From assembly GCF_018332655.1 (NCBI RefSeq), contig NZ_BOQL01000026.1, forward strand, positions 124,001 through 188,000: 64,000 bases of DNA. Direction: 5' to 3'. Under the pieces are notes generated by a model. It was not told the DNA's origin, searched no databases, and saw nothing but the letters and a program-made list of their open reading frames with translations. Made by a program: the position numbers and the translations under genes. Shown one piece after another: positions 1-12,928 of this stretch; position 1 is the first letter of the stretch; each line of letters begins with the position of its first letter. Origin of the DNA: Actinoplanes auranticolor. GTDB taxonomy: Bacteria > Actinomycetota > Actinomycetes > Mycobacteriales > Micromonosporaceae.

Positions 1-3411
<3,411 letters not shown>

Positions 3412-3488
3412 ACCCGTCCAGTGGCCGGCGGCCCCCGGGAGGTTGCCGCGGCCGCCGAGATTTCTTCACCGGATCCGCGGGTAGGGCC

Positions 3489-4679
3489 GTGGACATGGCT
3501 GGGCCCGGTGTCCTGACCCGATACACGACCGCTGCCGCACTGGCCCGGCTCGCCGACGAGGGCAGCCGGGTGGCCCTGCTGTTGCATGTGCTCGCGGTCG
3601 GGCGCGGAGCGGCGTTCGGCGGCCTGCTGATCGGCGCTCTCATGGTGCCCCATGTACTGGCCGCGCCGCTGGTGGGCGCCCTGGCCGACGCGGTACGCCG
3701 GCGCCGGCTGCTCTACGTCGGCGGGCTGCTCGGTTTCGCGGCCGGCGTCACCGGAGCGGCGCTGCTGGCGGACCCCGTCCCGGCCGCGGCGTTCGTGGCG
3801 GCTGTGCTGGCCGGCTGCTGTGCGCCGTTGCTGATCGGGGGTCTGTCCAGTCTGCTCGGCGAGCTCGCCGGCGACCGGCTGCCGCGGGCGTTCGGCCTGG
3901 ATGCGACCTCGTACAGCCTGGCCGGCATCGTGGGCCCGGCCCTGGCCGCGGTGCTCGCCGGCTGGGCGGGTGGCCTCTGGGCCGTGGCCGCCCTCGCGTT
4001 CTGCTGCGCGATCGCCGCGGTGATCGTCGTGACGTTGCCGGTGCCGGACCGGGCCGCGACGGTCTGGGGCAACCGGCCCGGGGGAGCGCTGCCGGCCATC
4101 TGGCGCCGGCCCCCGCTGGCCGCGGTCACCATCGCCAGCACCGTCAGCCAACTCGGCCTCGGCGCGCTGCCGATCGTCGCCGCGCTGCTCGCGGCCGGCC
4201 TGCACGACCCGGCCCTGGCCGGTCTCACGCTGTCGGCGTTCGCTGTCGGCAACCTGATCAGTTCCCTCGCCTATGCCCGCCTGCCCCTGCGCCGGATCCG
4301 TCCGGAGACCGTGGTGCCGGCCGGTCTGCTCATCATGACCGTGCCGTTCGCGATGCTGCCGATCGTGGACGGTCGCTGGAGCACCCTGGCACTGTTCCTG
4401 CTGGCCGGCGTGATCAACGGGCCGGCCTTCGCGTCGTTGCTGGTCGTGCGGGACCGGGAGGCGCCACCGGAGACCCGGACCCAGGTCTTCACCATCGGGG
4501 CCGGGCTCAAGGTGACCGCCGCCGCGGCCGGGGTCTCCGTCGCGGGCCTGGCCACCGGCCACGGCACGGCTGTCCTGCTGCTGGCTGTCGCGGCCAGCCA
4601 GCTGGTGGCCGGCGGTCTCGGCGCCGCGCTGCTCAGGAGGCGCCGGCCAGCTCCTCGAGTGTCGCCCGCGCTCCCTTGA
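3489..4679 (+). CDS. MFS transporter
   Basis: 396 aa integral membrane protein of the major facilitator superfamily, probably a drug/metabolite exporter. About ten to twelve hydrophobic segments are visible, with a basic cytoplasmic loop after segment 2 (ADAVRRRR, the usual motif A position) and a central loop near 185-200. The start is GTG 3489, with an alternative ATG at 3495; neither has a strong ribosome site. The gene diverges from the pectate lyase with 77 bp between them, and its 3' end overlaps the convergent dehydrogenase gene by 47 bp. Substrate cannot be read from sequence. Confidence 0.85.
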   Translation: MDMAGPGVLTRYTTAAALARLADEGSRVALLLHVLAVGRGAAFGGLLIGALMVPHVLAAPLVGALADAVRRRRLLYVGGLLGFAAGVTGAALLADPVPAAAFVAAVLAGCCAPLLIGGLSSLLGELAGDRLPRAFGLDATSYSLAGIVGPALAAVLAGWAGGLWAVAALAFCCAIAAVIVVTLPVPDRAATVWGNRPGGALPAIWRRPPLAAVTIASTVSQLGLGALPIVAALLAAGLHDPALAGLTLSAFAVGNLISSLAYARLPLRRIRPETVVPAGLLIMTVPFAMLPIVDGRWSTLALFLLAGVINGPAFASLLVVRDREAPPETRTQVFTIGAGLKVTAAAAGVSVAGLATGHGTAVLLLAVAASQLVAGGLGAALLRRRRPAPRVSPALP

Positions 4680-6117
4680 GGTGCAGCGAGGACAGCACCG
4701 AGCGGTACGCCGAGACGAACCGCTCGTTGTCGATGAGGTCGCCGAACAGGTCCCGGTTCGCGATGAACGCCAGCGGGTCCTCATTCTGGCGCTGGGCCGC
4801 GGCGGTCAGGGTGTCCTTGAGCCGGTCCACCACCTCGATCGGACTGCCCTGCTCGTCGACGCCCTCGGCGTAGCGGGCCCAGCTGGCCACCACGGCGGTG
4901 GACCGCAGGATCTCGCCGCCGGTCGCGAGGTTGTGCCGGATCACCGGCAGCAGCCACTTGGGGATGCGGTCGGAGCTCTCCGCGCAGAGCCGGGCCACGG
5001 TGTCGCGCACCTGGGCGTTGGAGAAGCGGTCGATGAGCTGGTGCTTGTACTCGTCGAGGTCGATACCGGGCACGGGCTCCAGGGTCGGTGTGGCCTCGCG
5101 GTCCATGTACGCCAGCAGGAAGTCGGCGAACAGCGGGTCCTGGGCGACGTCGTGCACCAGCCGGTAGCCGGCCAGGTAGCCGAAATAACACAGCGCCTGG
5201 TGGCTGGCGTTGAGCAGGCGCAGCTTCATCAGCTCGTACGGCTCGACGTCGGCCACGACCTGCACCCCGGCCTCCTCGAACGGGGGCCGGCCGAGCGGGA
5301 ACGCGTCCTCCAGCGCCCACTGGGTGAACGGCTCGCAGACCACCGGCCAGGCGTCGTCCACCCCGAACCGCTTGCGGACCTCCGCGCGGTCGTCGTCCGT
5401 GGTGACCGGGGTGATCCGGTCGACCATGCTGTTCGGGAAGGCGACGTGCTGCTCCACCCACGCGCCGAGCTCCGGGTCCCGCAGGGTGGCGAAGGCGACG
5501 AAGCTGCGCCGGGCGGCGTGCCCGTTGCCCTGGATGTTGTCGCAGCTCATGATCGTGAACGGCGGCACGTCGCGCTCGCGCCGGAGAGCCAGCGCCGCGG
5601 TGATCAGCCCGAAGGTGGTCCGCGGCGGGTTACCGGGGGTCAGGTCGTGCTGCACGTCCGGGTTGTCCGCGACGAAGTCACCGGTGACGGCGTTGAAGTT
5701 GTAGCCGCCCTCGGTGATGGTCAGCGAGACGATGCGCACCTCGGGCGCGGCCATCTTCTCGATGACGGCCCCGGGGTCGTCCGGCGCGAACAGGTACTCC
5801 TTGATCGAGCCGACGACCCGGGCCTCCAGGGTGCCGTCCGGCGCCTTGACGACCAGCGTGTAGAGGCCGTCCTGGGCGTGCATCACCTCGGCCATGCGCC
5901 GGTCGGCCGGCATCACGCCCACCCCGCAGATCGCCCAGTCCAGCGCCCGGCCCGCGCTCATCAGCCGGTCCAGGTACATCGCCTCGTGCGCCCGGTGGAA
6001 GCCACCGACGCCGAAGTGCACGATCCCGGTCCGCAGCGCGCCGCGATCGTAGGACGGGACCGGCAGCCCGGCGGGCAGGGACGACAGGTTCTGGGCATTG
6101 AGGGGCAGCATCGGCAT
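4633..6117 (-). CDS. Mannitol dehydrogenase-family polyol/uronate oxidoreductase
   Basis: 494 aa, full length for the long-chain mannitol 2-dehydrogenase/fructuronate reductase family. It interconverts a polyol (mannitol, arabinitol) or a hexonate with the ketose using NAD(P). The N-terminal nucleotide site is GVGGFHRAHE (36-45). The catalytic motif K-x4-N-x2-H is present as Lys298, Asn303 and His306 (KLRLLNASH). The ATG at 6117 has an ideal GGGAGGA ribosome site; upstream in-frame starts have none. The last 47 bp overlap the convergent MFS gene, which could import or export a related polyol, though this is only a suggestion from position. Mannitol versus fructuronate cannot be decided from sequence alone. 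Confidence 0.9.
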   Translation of the reverse strand: MPMLPLNAQNLSSLPAGLPVPSYDRGALRTGIVHFGVGGFHRAHEAMYLDRLMSAGRALDWAICGVGVMPADRRMAEVMHAQDGLYTLVVKAPDGTLEARVVGSIKEYLFAPDDPGAVIEKMAAPEVRIVSLTITEGGYNFNAVTGDFVADNPDVQHDLTPGNPPRTTFGLITAALALRRERDVPPFTIMSCDNIQGNGHAARRSFVAFATLRDPELGAWVEQHVAFPNSMVDRITPVTTDDDRAEVRKRFGVDDAWPVVCEPFTQWALEDAFPLGRPPFEEAGVQVVADVEPYELMKLRLLNASHQALCYFGYLAGYRLVHDVAQDPLFADFLLAYMDREATPTLEPVPGIDLDEYKHQLIDRFSNAQVRDTVARLCAESSDRIPKWLLPVIRHNLATGGEILRSTAVVASWARYAEGVDEQGSPIEVVDRLKDTLTAAAQRQNEDPLAFIANRDLFGDLIDNERFVSAYRSVLSSLHLKGARATLEELAGAS

Positions 6118-6292
6118 GTCCTCCCAGCGCTGCTCTGACGGGCTCGGAGCCCCAGCATGGCATCCCGGGAGGCCCGTCGCCGGGCCCGGCGCGGCAGCAG
6201 CTTTCTCACCGTCCGTCAACACGGGCACACGGGCCGCGCAAACGGGCACGGCCCGGCGGCGGATCGCCACCGGGCCGTCCCGTTGCTCCCGG

Positions 6293-7894
6293 TCAGACCG
6301 GCAGAGCCGCCGCCGGCCGCAGGTTGCCACCGGTCATGTGCCGCAGGTACGCGGGCAGAGTGAAGAATTCCGGGCAGGTCCGCTCGGAGAGCAGCACGGT
6401 CAGCAGGGTCCGGGCCTGACCGAAGCACCGGGCCGACTCCTCGTCCAGCGCCCCGGTCTCGGCCAGCACGTCCAGCTCCTCGCGCAGCATCCGGGTCACC
6501 AGGCCCGCGGTGACCGGCACGCCGTAGTCGGTCGGGGTGCCCGTCGAGATCCACTGCCACAGCTGGGTCCGGCAGATCTCCGCGGTCGCCGCGTCCTCCA
6601 TGAGCCCGCCCAGCGCCACCGCGCCGCGACCGCCCAGCCACGCCGCGACGTACCGCAGAGCCACGCTGACGTTGGTGCGCAGCGCGACCTCGCTGACCGT
6701 GACAGTGCTCGACTTGACGTCCAGCAGCTCCTTGGCGGTGACCCGCACGTCCTCGCGCTTGCGCACGATCTGGTGCGGCTCGAAACCGAGCCACTGGTCG
6801 AAGACCTCCCGGCAGGTCTCGACCAGGCCCGGGTGGGCCACCCAGGAGCCGTCGAAGCCGTCGCCGACCTCGCGTCGCTTGTCCTGGCGCACCTGGCTGA
6901 GCGCCCGCTTGGCGGCCACCGGGTCCCGGCTGGGCACGACGGCGGCCATGCCGCCGATCGCGTGGGCGCCGCGCCGGTGACAGGTCTTGACCAGCAGTTC
7001 CGTGTACGCCCGCATGAACGGCGCCGTCATCGTCACCTGCGAGCGCTCCGGCAGCACCACGTCCGGCCGGTTCTTGATCATGCTGAACAGGTAGTCCCAG
7101 CGGCCGGCGTTGAGTCCCGCCGAGTGCTCGCGCAGCTCGTACAGGATCTCCTCCATCTCGAAGGCCGCCGTGATCGTCTCGATCAGCACCGTCGCGCGGA
7201 TGGTGCCGCGGGGGATGCCCAGCAGGTTCTGCGCGAAGACGAAGACGTCGTTCCACAGCCGGGCCTCGAGGTGGCTCTCCAGCTTGGGCAGGTAGAAGTA
7301 CGGGCCGCTGCCGCGTTCGATCTGTTTGCGCCCACAGTGGAACAGGTAGAGGCCGAAGTCGAACAGCGACGCCGAGACCGCCCGCCCGCCGATGCGCACG
7401 TGGCACTCCGGCAGGTGCCAGCCCCGCGGCCGGACCATGATCGTGGGCAGCTCGGTGCCGATCCTGTACTCCCGGCCGTCCGGCGCGGTGAAGTCCAGCG
7501 TGCCGTCCAGCGCGGCGCGCAGGTTGCGCTGGCCCGAGACGACGTTGTCCCAGGTCGGCGCGGTGGCGTCCTCGAAGTCGGCCATCCAGACCTTGGCGCC
7601 GGAGTTGAGCGCGTTGATCGTCATCTTGCGTTCCGGCGGCCCGGTGATCTCCACCCGCCGGTCCATCAGGTCCTCGGCCGGGGGCGCCACGGTCCAGGTG
7701 CCGTCGATCCGGATCTGTCGCGTCGAGGACAGGAAGTCCAGCTCGGTGGTCCGGGCGGCCCGCCGGCGCCGGCGCCGGTCGAGCAGCTGGACGCGGCGCG
7801 CGCCGAACTCGCGGTCCAGCGCCACCACGAACTCGATCGCTTCAGGCGTCAGGACTTCCGGGTACTCGGACGGGGTGACGGTGACTTCTTCCAT
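6293..7894 (-). CDS. aceB: Malate synthase A
   Basis: 533 aa. Condenses glyoxylate with acetyl-CoA to malate, the second step of the glyoxylate shunt, in the cytoplasm. It has the class A length and family signatures: [12 protein letters not shown], the [17 protein letters not shown] region, [13 protein letters not shown], the GRWDYLFS motif and a C-terminal helical plug. The ATG overlaps the isocitrate lyase TGA by one base (TGATG), so the two are co-transcribed and translationally coupled. An in-frame upstream extension that runs through aceA is an artefact of high GC. Control is likely by the divergent RamB-like gene at 9295. Confidence 0.96.
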   Translation of the reverse strand: MEEVTVTPSEYPEVLTPEAIEFVVALDREFGARRVQLLDRRRRRRAARTTELDFLSSTRQIRIDGTWTVAPPAEDLMDRRVEITGPPERKMTINALNSGAKVWMADFEDATAPTWDNVVSGQRNLRAALDGTLDFTAPDGREYRIGTELPTIMVRPRGWHLPECHVRIGGRAVSASLFDFGLYLFHCGRKQIERGSGPYFYLPKLESHLEARLWNDVFVFAQNLLGIPRGTIRATVLIETITAAFEMEEILYELREHSAGLNAGRWDYLFSMIKNRPDVVLPERSQVTMTAPFMRAYTELLVKTCHRRGAHAIGGMAAVVPSRDPVAAKRALSQVRQDKRREVGDGFDGSWVAHPGLVETCREVFDQWLGFEPHQIVRKREDVRVTAKELLDVKSSTVTVSEVALRTNVSVALRYVAAWLGGRGAVALGGLMEDAATAEICRTQLWQWISTGTPTDYGVPVTAGLVTRMLREELDVLAETGALDEESARCFGQARTLLTVLLSERTCPEFFTLPAYLRHMTGGNLRPAAALPV

Positions 7895-9183
7895 CAGAAC
7901 TGCTCCGCTTCGGTCGAGCCGGACAGCGCGGTGGTGGAGCTGTCGGGGTTCAGCGCCGTGGAGACGGCGTCGAAGTAGCCGGTGCCGACCTCGGCCTGGT
8001 GCTTGGTCGCCGTGTAACCGTTGGCCTCGGCCGCGAACTCGGCCTCCTGCAGCCGCACGTACGCGCTCATGCCCTCGGCGGCGTAGCCCTGGGAGAGCTC
8101 GAACATCGAGTGGTTCAGCGCGTGGAAGCCGGCCAGCGTGACGAACTGGAACTTGTAGCCCATCGCGCCGAGCTCCTTCTGGAACCGGGCGATGGTGGCG
8201 TCGTCCAGGTTGCGCTTCCAGTTGAACGACGGCGAGCAGTTGTACGCCAGCATCTTGTCCGGGTGCACCTTGTGCACGGCCTCGGCGAACGAGCGGGCGA
8301 ACTCCAGGTCGGGCTTGCCGGTCTCGCACCAGATCAGGTCGGCGTAGTCGGCGTACGCGACTCCGCGGGCGATCGCCGCCTCCGGGCCGCTGCGCACCCG
8401 GAAGAAGCCCTCGGCGGTCCGCTCGCCGGTGAGGAACGGCTTGTCGCGCTCGTCCACATCGGTGGTGAGCAGGTCCGCGGCCAGCGCGTCGGTGCGGGCG
8501 ATGATCAGGCTGGGCACCCCGGCCACGTCGGCGGCGAGCCGGGCGGCGTTGAGCGTGCGGATGTGCTGGGCGGTCGGGATGAGCACTTTGCCGCCGAGGT
8601 GGCCGCACTTCTTCTCCGAGGCGAGCTGGTCCTCCCAGTGCACGCCGGCCGCACCCGCCGCGATCATGGCCTTCATCAGCTCGAATGCGTTCAGCGGCCC
8701 GCCGAAACCGGCCTCGGCGTCGGCGACGATGGGGGCCAGCCAGTCGCGGTCGTGCTTGCCCACCGCAGTGTCGATCTGGTCGGCCCGCAGCAGCGCGTTG
8801 TTGATCCGGCGCACCACCGCCGGCACCGAGTTCGCCGGGTAGAGGCTCTGGTCCGGGTACGTGTGCCCGGACAGGTTGGCGTCGGCGGCGACCTGCCAGC
8901 CGGACAGGTAGATCGCCTTGAGCCCGGCCCGCACCTGCTGCACGGCCTGGCCACCGGTCATGGCCCCGAGCGCGTTGATGTACTCCTCGTCGTGCAGCAG
9001 GTCCCACAGCCTGCGGGCGCCCCGCTCGGCCAGGGTGTGCTGCTCCTGGACGCTGCCGCGCAGCTTGACGACGTCGTGCGCCGTGTAGCTGCGGGTCACG
9101 CCCAGCCAACGGGGATCGCCGGCCCACGCCCGAGTGAGGTCCGCGGCGGTACCGCCCCTGACTTCGGTCAGCTGATCAGTCAT
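7894..9183 (-). CDS. aceA: Isocitrate lyase
   Basis: 429 aa. Splits isocitrate into glyoxylate and succinate, the first step of the glyoxylate shunt, needed for growth on acetate or fatty acids. The catalytic loop KKCGH is complete with Cys193. Other family blocks are [19 protein letters not shown] and the VHWEDQ strand before the active site. Length matches the short actinobacterial Icl1-type enzyme. The ATG has a GGAAGGG ribosome site. It is the first gene of the aceA-aceB operon and faces the regulator gene across a 111-bp promoter region that carries an inverted repeat. Confidence 0.97.
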   Translation of the reverse strand: MTDQLTEVRGGTAADLTRAWAGDPRWLGVTRSYTAHDVVKLRGSVQEQHTLAERGARRLWDLLHDEEYINALGAMTGGQAVQQVRAGLKAIYLSGWQVAADANLSGHTYPDQSLYPANSVPAVVRRINNALLRADQIDTAVGKHDRDWLAPIVADAEAGFGGPLNAFELMKAMIAAGAAGVHWEDQLASEKKCGHLGGKVLIPTAQHIRTLNAARLAADVAGVPSLIIARTDALAADLLTTDVDERDKPFLTGERTAEGFFRVRSGPEAAIARGVAYADYADLIWCETGKPDLEFARSFAEAVHKVHPDKMLAYNCSPSFNWKRNLDDATIARFQKELGAMGYKFQFVTLAGFHALNHSMFELSQGYAAEGMSAYVRLQEAEFAAEANGYTATKHQAEVGTGYFDAVSTALNPDSSTTALSGSTEAEQF

Positions 9184-9255
9184 GGTGTTTAGCCCTTCCG
9201 TTACGGCAGAACTTCACTGTCGCCGAGCCTGCAACCCCTCCTGAAGGCATTTGTG

Positions 9256-9281
9256 AGCAGAAGAAGTGCGAATCTTCTGCT
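9256..9281. promoter_or_regulatory. Inverted repeat between aceA and the RamB-like gene
   Basis: Perfect 8-bp arms AGCAGAAG and CTTCTGCT separated by 10 bp, ending 13 bp before the ATG of the regulator and about 75 bp upstream of aceA. Position and symmetry fit an operator for autoregulation and control of the shunt. It does not closely match the published Corynebacterium RamB motif, so the assignment is an inference. Confidence 0.45.
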
Positions 9282-9294
9282 AGCGTCAAATCCC

Positions 9295-10734
9295 ATGACG
9301 GCTTCCGATGTCGACCTGGTGACCCTCGGGCAGCGCCTGCGCCACCAGCGCCGGGCCAAGGGCATGACCCTCGACCAGCTCAGTGCCGCCGTCGGCCGGG
9401 CGCCCTCACAGCTCTCCCTGATCGAGAACGGCAAACGGGAGCCCAAGCTCAGCGTGCTGCAGGCCATCGCGGGCGCTCTGGGCGTACCGATGCAGGATCT
9501 GCTCCGGCCGGAAGCGCCGAGCCGGCGCGCCGGGCTGGAGATCGAGCTGGCCCATTTCCAGCGGGAGCCCGCCTACGCGGCCCTGGGCCTGCCGGTCGTC
9601 CGCGGCGGCCGGCGGCTGCCCGCCGACGCCCTGGAATCGCTGATCGGCCTGCACCGCGAGCTGACCCGGCTGCTCACCGAGCAGAGCGCCACCCCGGAGG
9701 TGGCCCGCCGCGCCAACCAGCAGCTGCGCGTCGAGATGCGCGAGCGCGACAACTACTTCGACTACATCGAGCAGGCCGCGGCCAAGGTGCTGGAGTCGGT
9801 GCGGCACACCACCGGGCCGCTGTCGCAGCGCGGCATCCTCGACATCGCCGCCCAGCTCGGCTTCTCGCTGCACTACGTCAACGACCTGCCGGGCTCGGCG
9901 CGCTCGGTGACCGACCTGAAGAACCGCAAGATCTACCTGCCCCAGGTGGCCAGCGGCAAGGGCCACGACCCGCGCGCGGTGGTGCTGCAGACGCTCGGGC
10001 ACTTCGTGCTCGGCCACCACGATCCGGCCGACTACGGCGACTTCCTGCGCCAGCGGGTCGAGGTCAACTACTTCGCCGCGGCGCTGCTGATGCCGGAGAA
10101 GTTCGCCACCGACTTCCTGCGCGAGGCCAAAGCCGACCGGGCCCTGGCCATCGACGACTTCCGCGACGCGTTCGGGGTCTCCTACGAGACGGCGGCGCAC
10201 CGCTTCACCAACCTGGCCACCCACCACTTCGGCATCCCCGTGCACTTCGCCCGGGTGCACGAGAGCGGCACGGTCTACAAGGCGTACGAGAACGACGACG
10301 TGCGCTTCCCGACCGACGTGACCGGCGCGATCGAGGGGCAGCCGGTGTGCCGCAAGTGGGCGTCCCGCACGGTGTTCGCGGCCGAGGACCCGTACTCGTC
10401 GTTCTCCCAGTTCACCGACACCGGCAAGGGCACGTACTGGTGCACGGTGCACGTGGAGTCCACCCGCTCGGGCGAGTTCTCGGTCACGGTCGGGACGCCG
10501 TACCAGCACGCCCGCTGGTTCCGCGGCGGCGACACCACCCGCCGTACGGTGTCGGCCTGCCCCGACCCGACCTGCTGCCGCCGGCCGCCCGCGGAGCTGG
10601 TGGACCGCTGGGCCGGGCAGGCCTGGCCCAGCGCCCGGGTGCACTCGCACCTGCTGGCCGCCCTGCCGCCGGGCACCTTCCCGGGCGTCGACGCCCAGGA
10701 CGTCTACGAGTTCCTCCAGCGCCGCGCCGGGTGA
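9295..10734 (+). CDS. ramB: RamB-like regulator of acetate metabolism (XRE HTH + IrrE/short-chain fatty acid domains)
   Basis: 479 aa. An N-terminal XRE helix-turn-helix (about 8-62, with the SQLSLIENGKREPK recognition region) is followed by a helical linker, an IrrE/ImmA-like region (about 150-300, containing HFVLGHHD where the zinc peptidase motif would lie) and the C-terminal DUF2083 domain with Cys-rich PDPTCCRRP. This architecture is that of RamB, which in Corynebacterium and Mycobacterium binds upstream of the aceA/aceB genes. Its place divergent from aceA supports the same role. ATG 9295 is chosen because MTASDVD starts the conserved part; there is no ribosome site but TAGCGT lies 8 bp upstream, so the mRNA may be leaderless. 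GTG 9253 is an alternative start. Confidence 0.88.
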   Translation: MTASDVDLVTLGQRLRHQRRAKGMTLDQLSAAVGRAPSQLSLIENGKREPKLSVLQAIAGALGVPMQDLLRPEAPSRRAGLEIELAHFQREPAYAALGLPVVRGGRRLPADALESLIGLHRELTRLLTEQSATPEVARRANQQLRVEMRERDNYFDYIEQAAAKVLESVRHTTGPLSQRGILDIAAQLGFSLHYVNDLPGSARSVTDLKNRKIYLPQVASGKGHDPRAVVLQTLGHFVLGHHDPADYGDFLRQRVEVNYFAAALLMPEKFATDFLREAKADRALAIDDFRDAFGVSYETAAHRFTNLATHHFGIPVHFARVHESGTVYKAYENDDVRFPTDVTGAIEGQPVCRKWASRTVFAAEDPYSSFSQFTDTGKGTYWCTVHVESTRSGEFSVTVGTPYQHARWFRGGDTTRRTVSACPDPTCCRRPPAELVDRWAGQAWPSARVHSHLLAALPPGTFPGVDAQDVYEFLQRRAG

Positions 10735-10866
10735 CGGCGGCCCGGCCCGGCATTCGTGAGCATTGTGTGGAGATTCTGTGCGGAGTCGGCCGGGGCGATC
10801 CCTGACGGGCGTCACCCGTGATGGGATTCGCCTCGTCGGCAGTCGCCGCCCCGGAAGGAGACCCCC

Positions 10867-11019
10867 ATGAAGTACGTCCTGGCCGTCCTCGCTGCTGTGC
10901 TCGGCGTCGCCGCGTTCGTGTACGGCGGAGCCGACGACTCCCCGGGCCTGCAGCTGCTGGGTGCCTTGATCGTCATCGGTGCGGTCTTCCTCGGCGTGCG
11001 GACGGCCCGGCGCAGTTAG
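10867..11019 (+). CDS. Small two-helix membrane protein (50 aa)
   Basis: 50 aa with ATG 10867 behind a strong GGAAGGAGA ribosome site. Two hydrophobic segments (about residues 3-18 and 27-43) are joined by a short acidic loop with GGADDSPG, and the tail is basic (RTARRS), the pattern of a small helical-hairpin inner-membrane protein. Such proteins are common next to other genes in actinomycetes and have no known function. A self-complementary hairpin follows at 11034-11052. Confidence 0.7.
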   Translation: MKYVLAVLAAVLGVAAFVYGGADDSPGLQLLGALIVIGAVFLGVRTARRS

Positions 11020-11033
11020 GGCAGGTTTCCCGC

Positions 11034-11052
11034 CCGGACCCCGGGGGTCCGG
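11034..11052. terminator. Hairpin between convergent genes
   Basis: CCGGACCC/GGGTCCGG stem of 8 bp with a 3-base loop, no T-run, between the small membrane protein and the convergent gene ending at 11136. Possible bidirectional terminator of the T-less type common in high-GC actinobacteria. Confidence 0.35.
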
Positions 11053-11135
11053 TCCGACCACGGTGCCGCCCGCCGGCCGGTACGGACATGGCCGGCGTGC
11101 CGTCGGGGTGAGCAGCACGTCGTGGTGGTCGGTGA

Positions 11136-11747
11136 TCAGGCGCGGCGCCGGGTGACGCGGGCCGTCCCGCGCGCCTGGTCCGCGACGGTGGCCCGGGGCA
11201 CCGGTATCCCGGCGCCGAGCCGGATCAGCAGGGGTGCGTCGACGAGGTCACTGCGCTGCAGCAGGGTGTGCTCCCCCCACGACAACCGGACGTCGGCCGC
11301 GCAGTGCGCCACCCGCACGTGGGCCAGGCGACCGGCCCGTACGGTGGCCGCCAGGCCCTGCACGGTGAACGTCACCGACAGGGACAACCGCAGCTCGTAC
11401 ACGCGTTCCCGGTCGACCAGCACGTCGATGTGCGGGTCGTAGGTCACCCGGACCAGATGGTCGTCCAGCGCGACCAGCCGGGTCACGTCGGCGTCGGCGG
11501 CGGTCTCCCGCGCGGCCGCGATCAGGCAGTCGTAGCCCATCAGCCCGGAGAGCAGGATCGAGCCGAGGTCTTCCTCGAGCAGGCCGCCGGCCGCGGCGGA
11601 GAGCTCCGCGCCGAGCGCTTCGCGGGCCGGGCCGGAGAGGTGACCGGGGATCGCGTCGAGCACCGCCCCGACCGGACCGCCCTCGGCGAGCCGCCGGGTC
11701 AGCGTCGCGTCGTCGGCGCCCAGGAAGTCGCGCAGGTGGCCGGTCAC
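11136..11747 (-). CDS. Uncharacterised protein, alpha N-terminal half and beta-rich C-terminal half
   Basis: 203 aa, not recognised. GTG 11747 has a GAGGAGG ribosome site and overlaps the TGA of the upstream small gene by four bases (GTGA), so the pair is co-translated. The first 90 residues are helical and acidic with many Ala/Gly, and the remainder looks beta-rich (alternating hydrophobic strands such as RVTYDPHIDVLV and YELRLSLSVTFTV), ending in a basic tail. No signal peptide or membrane segment. Codon use is like its neighbours. The pattern suggests a cytoplasmic protein, perhaps working with the basic 61-aa partner. Confidence 0.7.
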   Translation of the reverse strand: MTGHLRDFLGADDATLTRRLAEGGPVGAVLDAIPGHLSGPAREALGAELSAAAGGLLEEDLGSILLSGLMGYDCLIAAARETAADADVTRLVALDDHLVRVTYDPHIDVLVDRERVYELRLSLSVTFTVQGLAATVRAGRLAHVRVAHCAADVRLSWGEHTLLQRSDLVDAPLLIRLGAGIPVPRATVADQARGTARVTRRRA

Positions 11748-11929
11748 GATCCGGCCTCCTCGATCGTCGCCCGGCCCGCGGCGGAGTGCCGGCGCACGGA
11801 GATGGCGATCTGGGGAGCTGTCGTCCGTGCGGTCACCGCCGCCGTCCGGGTGCCCGGACCGGCGACCACCCTGACGTGCCGCCGCAGCCACCGCCGGCCC
11901 CTGGGCAGGCTGAACACACCAGACCTCAT
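11744..11929 (-). CDS. Small very basic protein coupled to the downstream unknown gene
   Basis: 61 aa with about fifteen Arg/Lys and few acidic residues, not recognised. A GAGGAG ribosome site lies nine bases before ATG 11929; the ATG at 11938 overlaps that site and is unlikely. The stop overlaps the start of the 203-aa gene (GTGA), which supports a real, translated gene. It may bind nucleic acid or the acidic partner, but this is only inferred from charge. Confidence 0.5.
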   Translation of the reverse strand: MRSGVFSLPRGRRWLRRHVRVVAGPGTRTAAVTARTTAPQIAISVRRHSAAGRATIEEAGS

Positions 11930-12005
11930 AGCGACCATCTCCTCGTGATCACTATGCGCATGCCGCGGGGGTTTCCCGCGCGTTGAGTCGTTGATCCGCT
12001 CGTGG

Positions 12006-12845
12006 TCAGCCGGGGATGTAATCCTCCAGGAGGGCCGGCGTCAGCCCGGCCTTGCGGATCGCGCGCAGGGCGGCCAGGAAGTCCCGCACGAAATCCGGCC
12101 GGAAATGCATCAGGATGATGTCGCCCGGCTGCACACGGTGCCCCTCCTGGTAGCGCACCTTGCCCTTGTGGACCGTCTCCTTCCACATGAAAGCGGCCTT
12201 GATCCCGCAGTCGTGCACCGCCCGCAGCGTGGTCGCGTCCTTGGTGCCGAACGGCGGCCGGAACAGCACGGGCCGGCGGTGGTAGCGGTGACCCAGGCGA
12301 TCCGCCGAGCCGCAGATCTCCCGGCGCTGGAACGCGTACGACTTGCCGCGCAGCTCGCTGTGGGTGATCGTGTGCGCCTCGATGACCGCGCCGTGCTCCT
12401 GCAGGCGCGCGAAGTACGGCTCGTCGTCCCGGATGGCGTCGGTGGTCAGGAACAGCGTGACCGGGACGCCGGCCGCCGCCAGCAGGCCGGGCGCCTCCGG
12501 CGATTTCAGGTAGCCGTCGTCGATGGTGAGGAAGGCGACCCGCTGCTGCGTCGGGATGCGCGACAGGTACGGCACGCTGCCCGACTCCGGCAGGGTGATC
12601 GGCTCGGGCGGCGGCGCCGGTGCGAACACGGGAATGTCGGCGGAGGTCCAGCCCGTGCCCCCGGTCGGCGCCGCCGGTGCCGTCGCCGGCTGACCGGCCG
12701 ATGGCGCTGCTGAGGCACTGGCCGGCGCACTGACCGGTGCACCGGACGAGGGCAGCACGCCCGTCGGGCCGGAGGCAGCCGCGCAGGCGGCCAGCGGTAC
12801 CCCCGACAGGCAGACGACAGCGGTGGCGAGCGCTCGGCGGGACAT
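12006..12845 (-). CDS. Polysaccharide deacetylase (NodB/CE4) lipoprotein
   Basis: 279 aa. Predicted metal-dependent deacetylase acting on cell-wall or extracellular N- or O-acetylated glycans. The signal ends in a lipobox LAAC, followed by an Ala/Pro/Ser linker. The NodB domain (about 95-265) shows motif 1 TIDDGY, zinc motif HTITH, motif 3 RPPFG and a late ILMHF histidine strand. The ATG at 12845 gives a normal lipoprotein signal; GTG 12857 is an alternative, neither with a clear ribosome site. It follows the EAL-DICT gene by 83 bp on the same strand and may be co-transcribed with it. Confidence 0.9.
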   Translation of the reverse strand: MSRRALATAVVCLSGVPLAACAAASGPTGVLPSSGAPVSAPASASAAPSAGQPATAPAAPTGGTGWTSADIPVFAPAPPPEPITLPESGSVPYLSRIPTQQRVAFLTIDDGYLKSPEAPGLLAAAGVPVTLFLTTDAIRDDEPYFARLQEHGAVIEAHTITHSELRGKSYAFQRREICGSADRLGHRYHRRPVLFRPPFGTKDATTLRAVHDCGIKAAFMWKETVHKGKVRYQEGHRVQPGDIILMHFRPDFVRDFLAALRAIRKAGLTPALLEDYIPG

Positions 12846-12928
12846 CGTCAAGATCACATGGGCAAGCTAGAGAGCGCCCGCAACCGCACACGGTCACCGC
12901 AGCGTCGCGGACCCCGCATCGAAGCTGG

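Noticed and set aside
7895-9127. In-frame upstream extension of malate synthase
   Set aside because: It runs through isocitrate lyase in a different frame; the real ATG overlaps the aceA stop and gives the normal family N terminus.
9406-11118. Minus-strand ORF opposite the RamB-like gene
   Set aside because: Shadow frame; the plus strand has the full XRE/IrrE/DUF2083 architecture.
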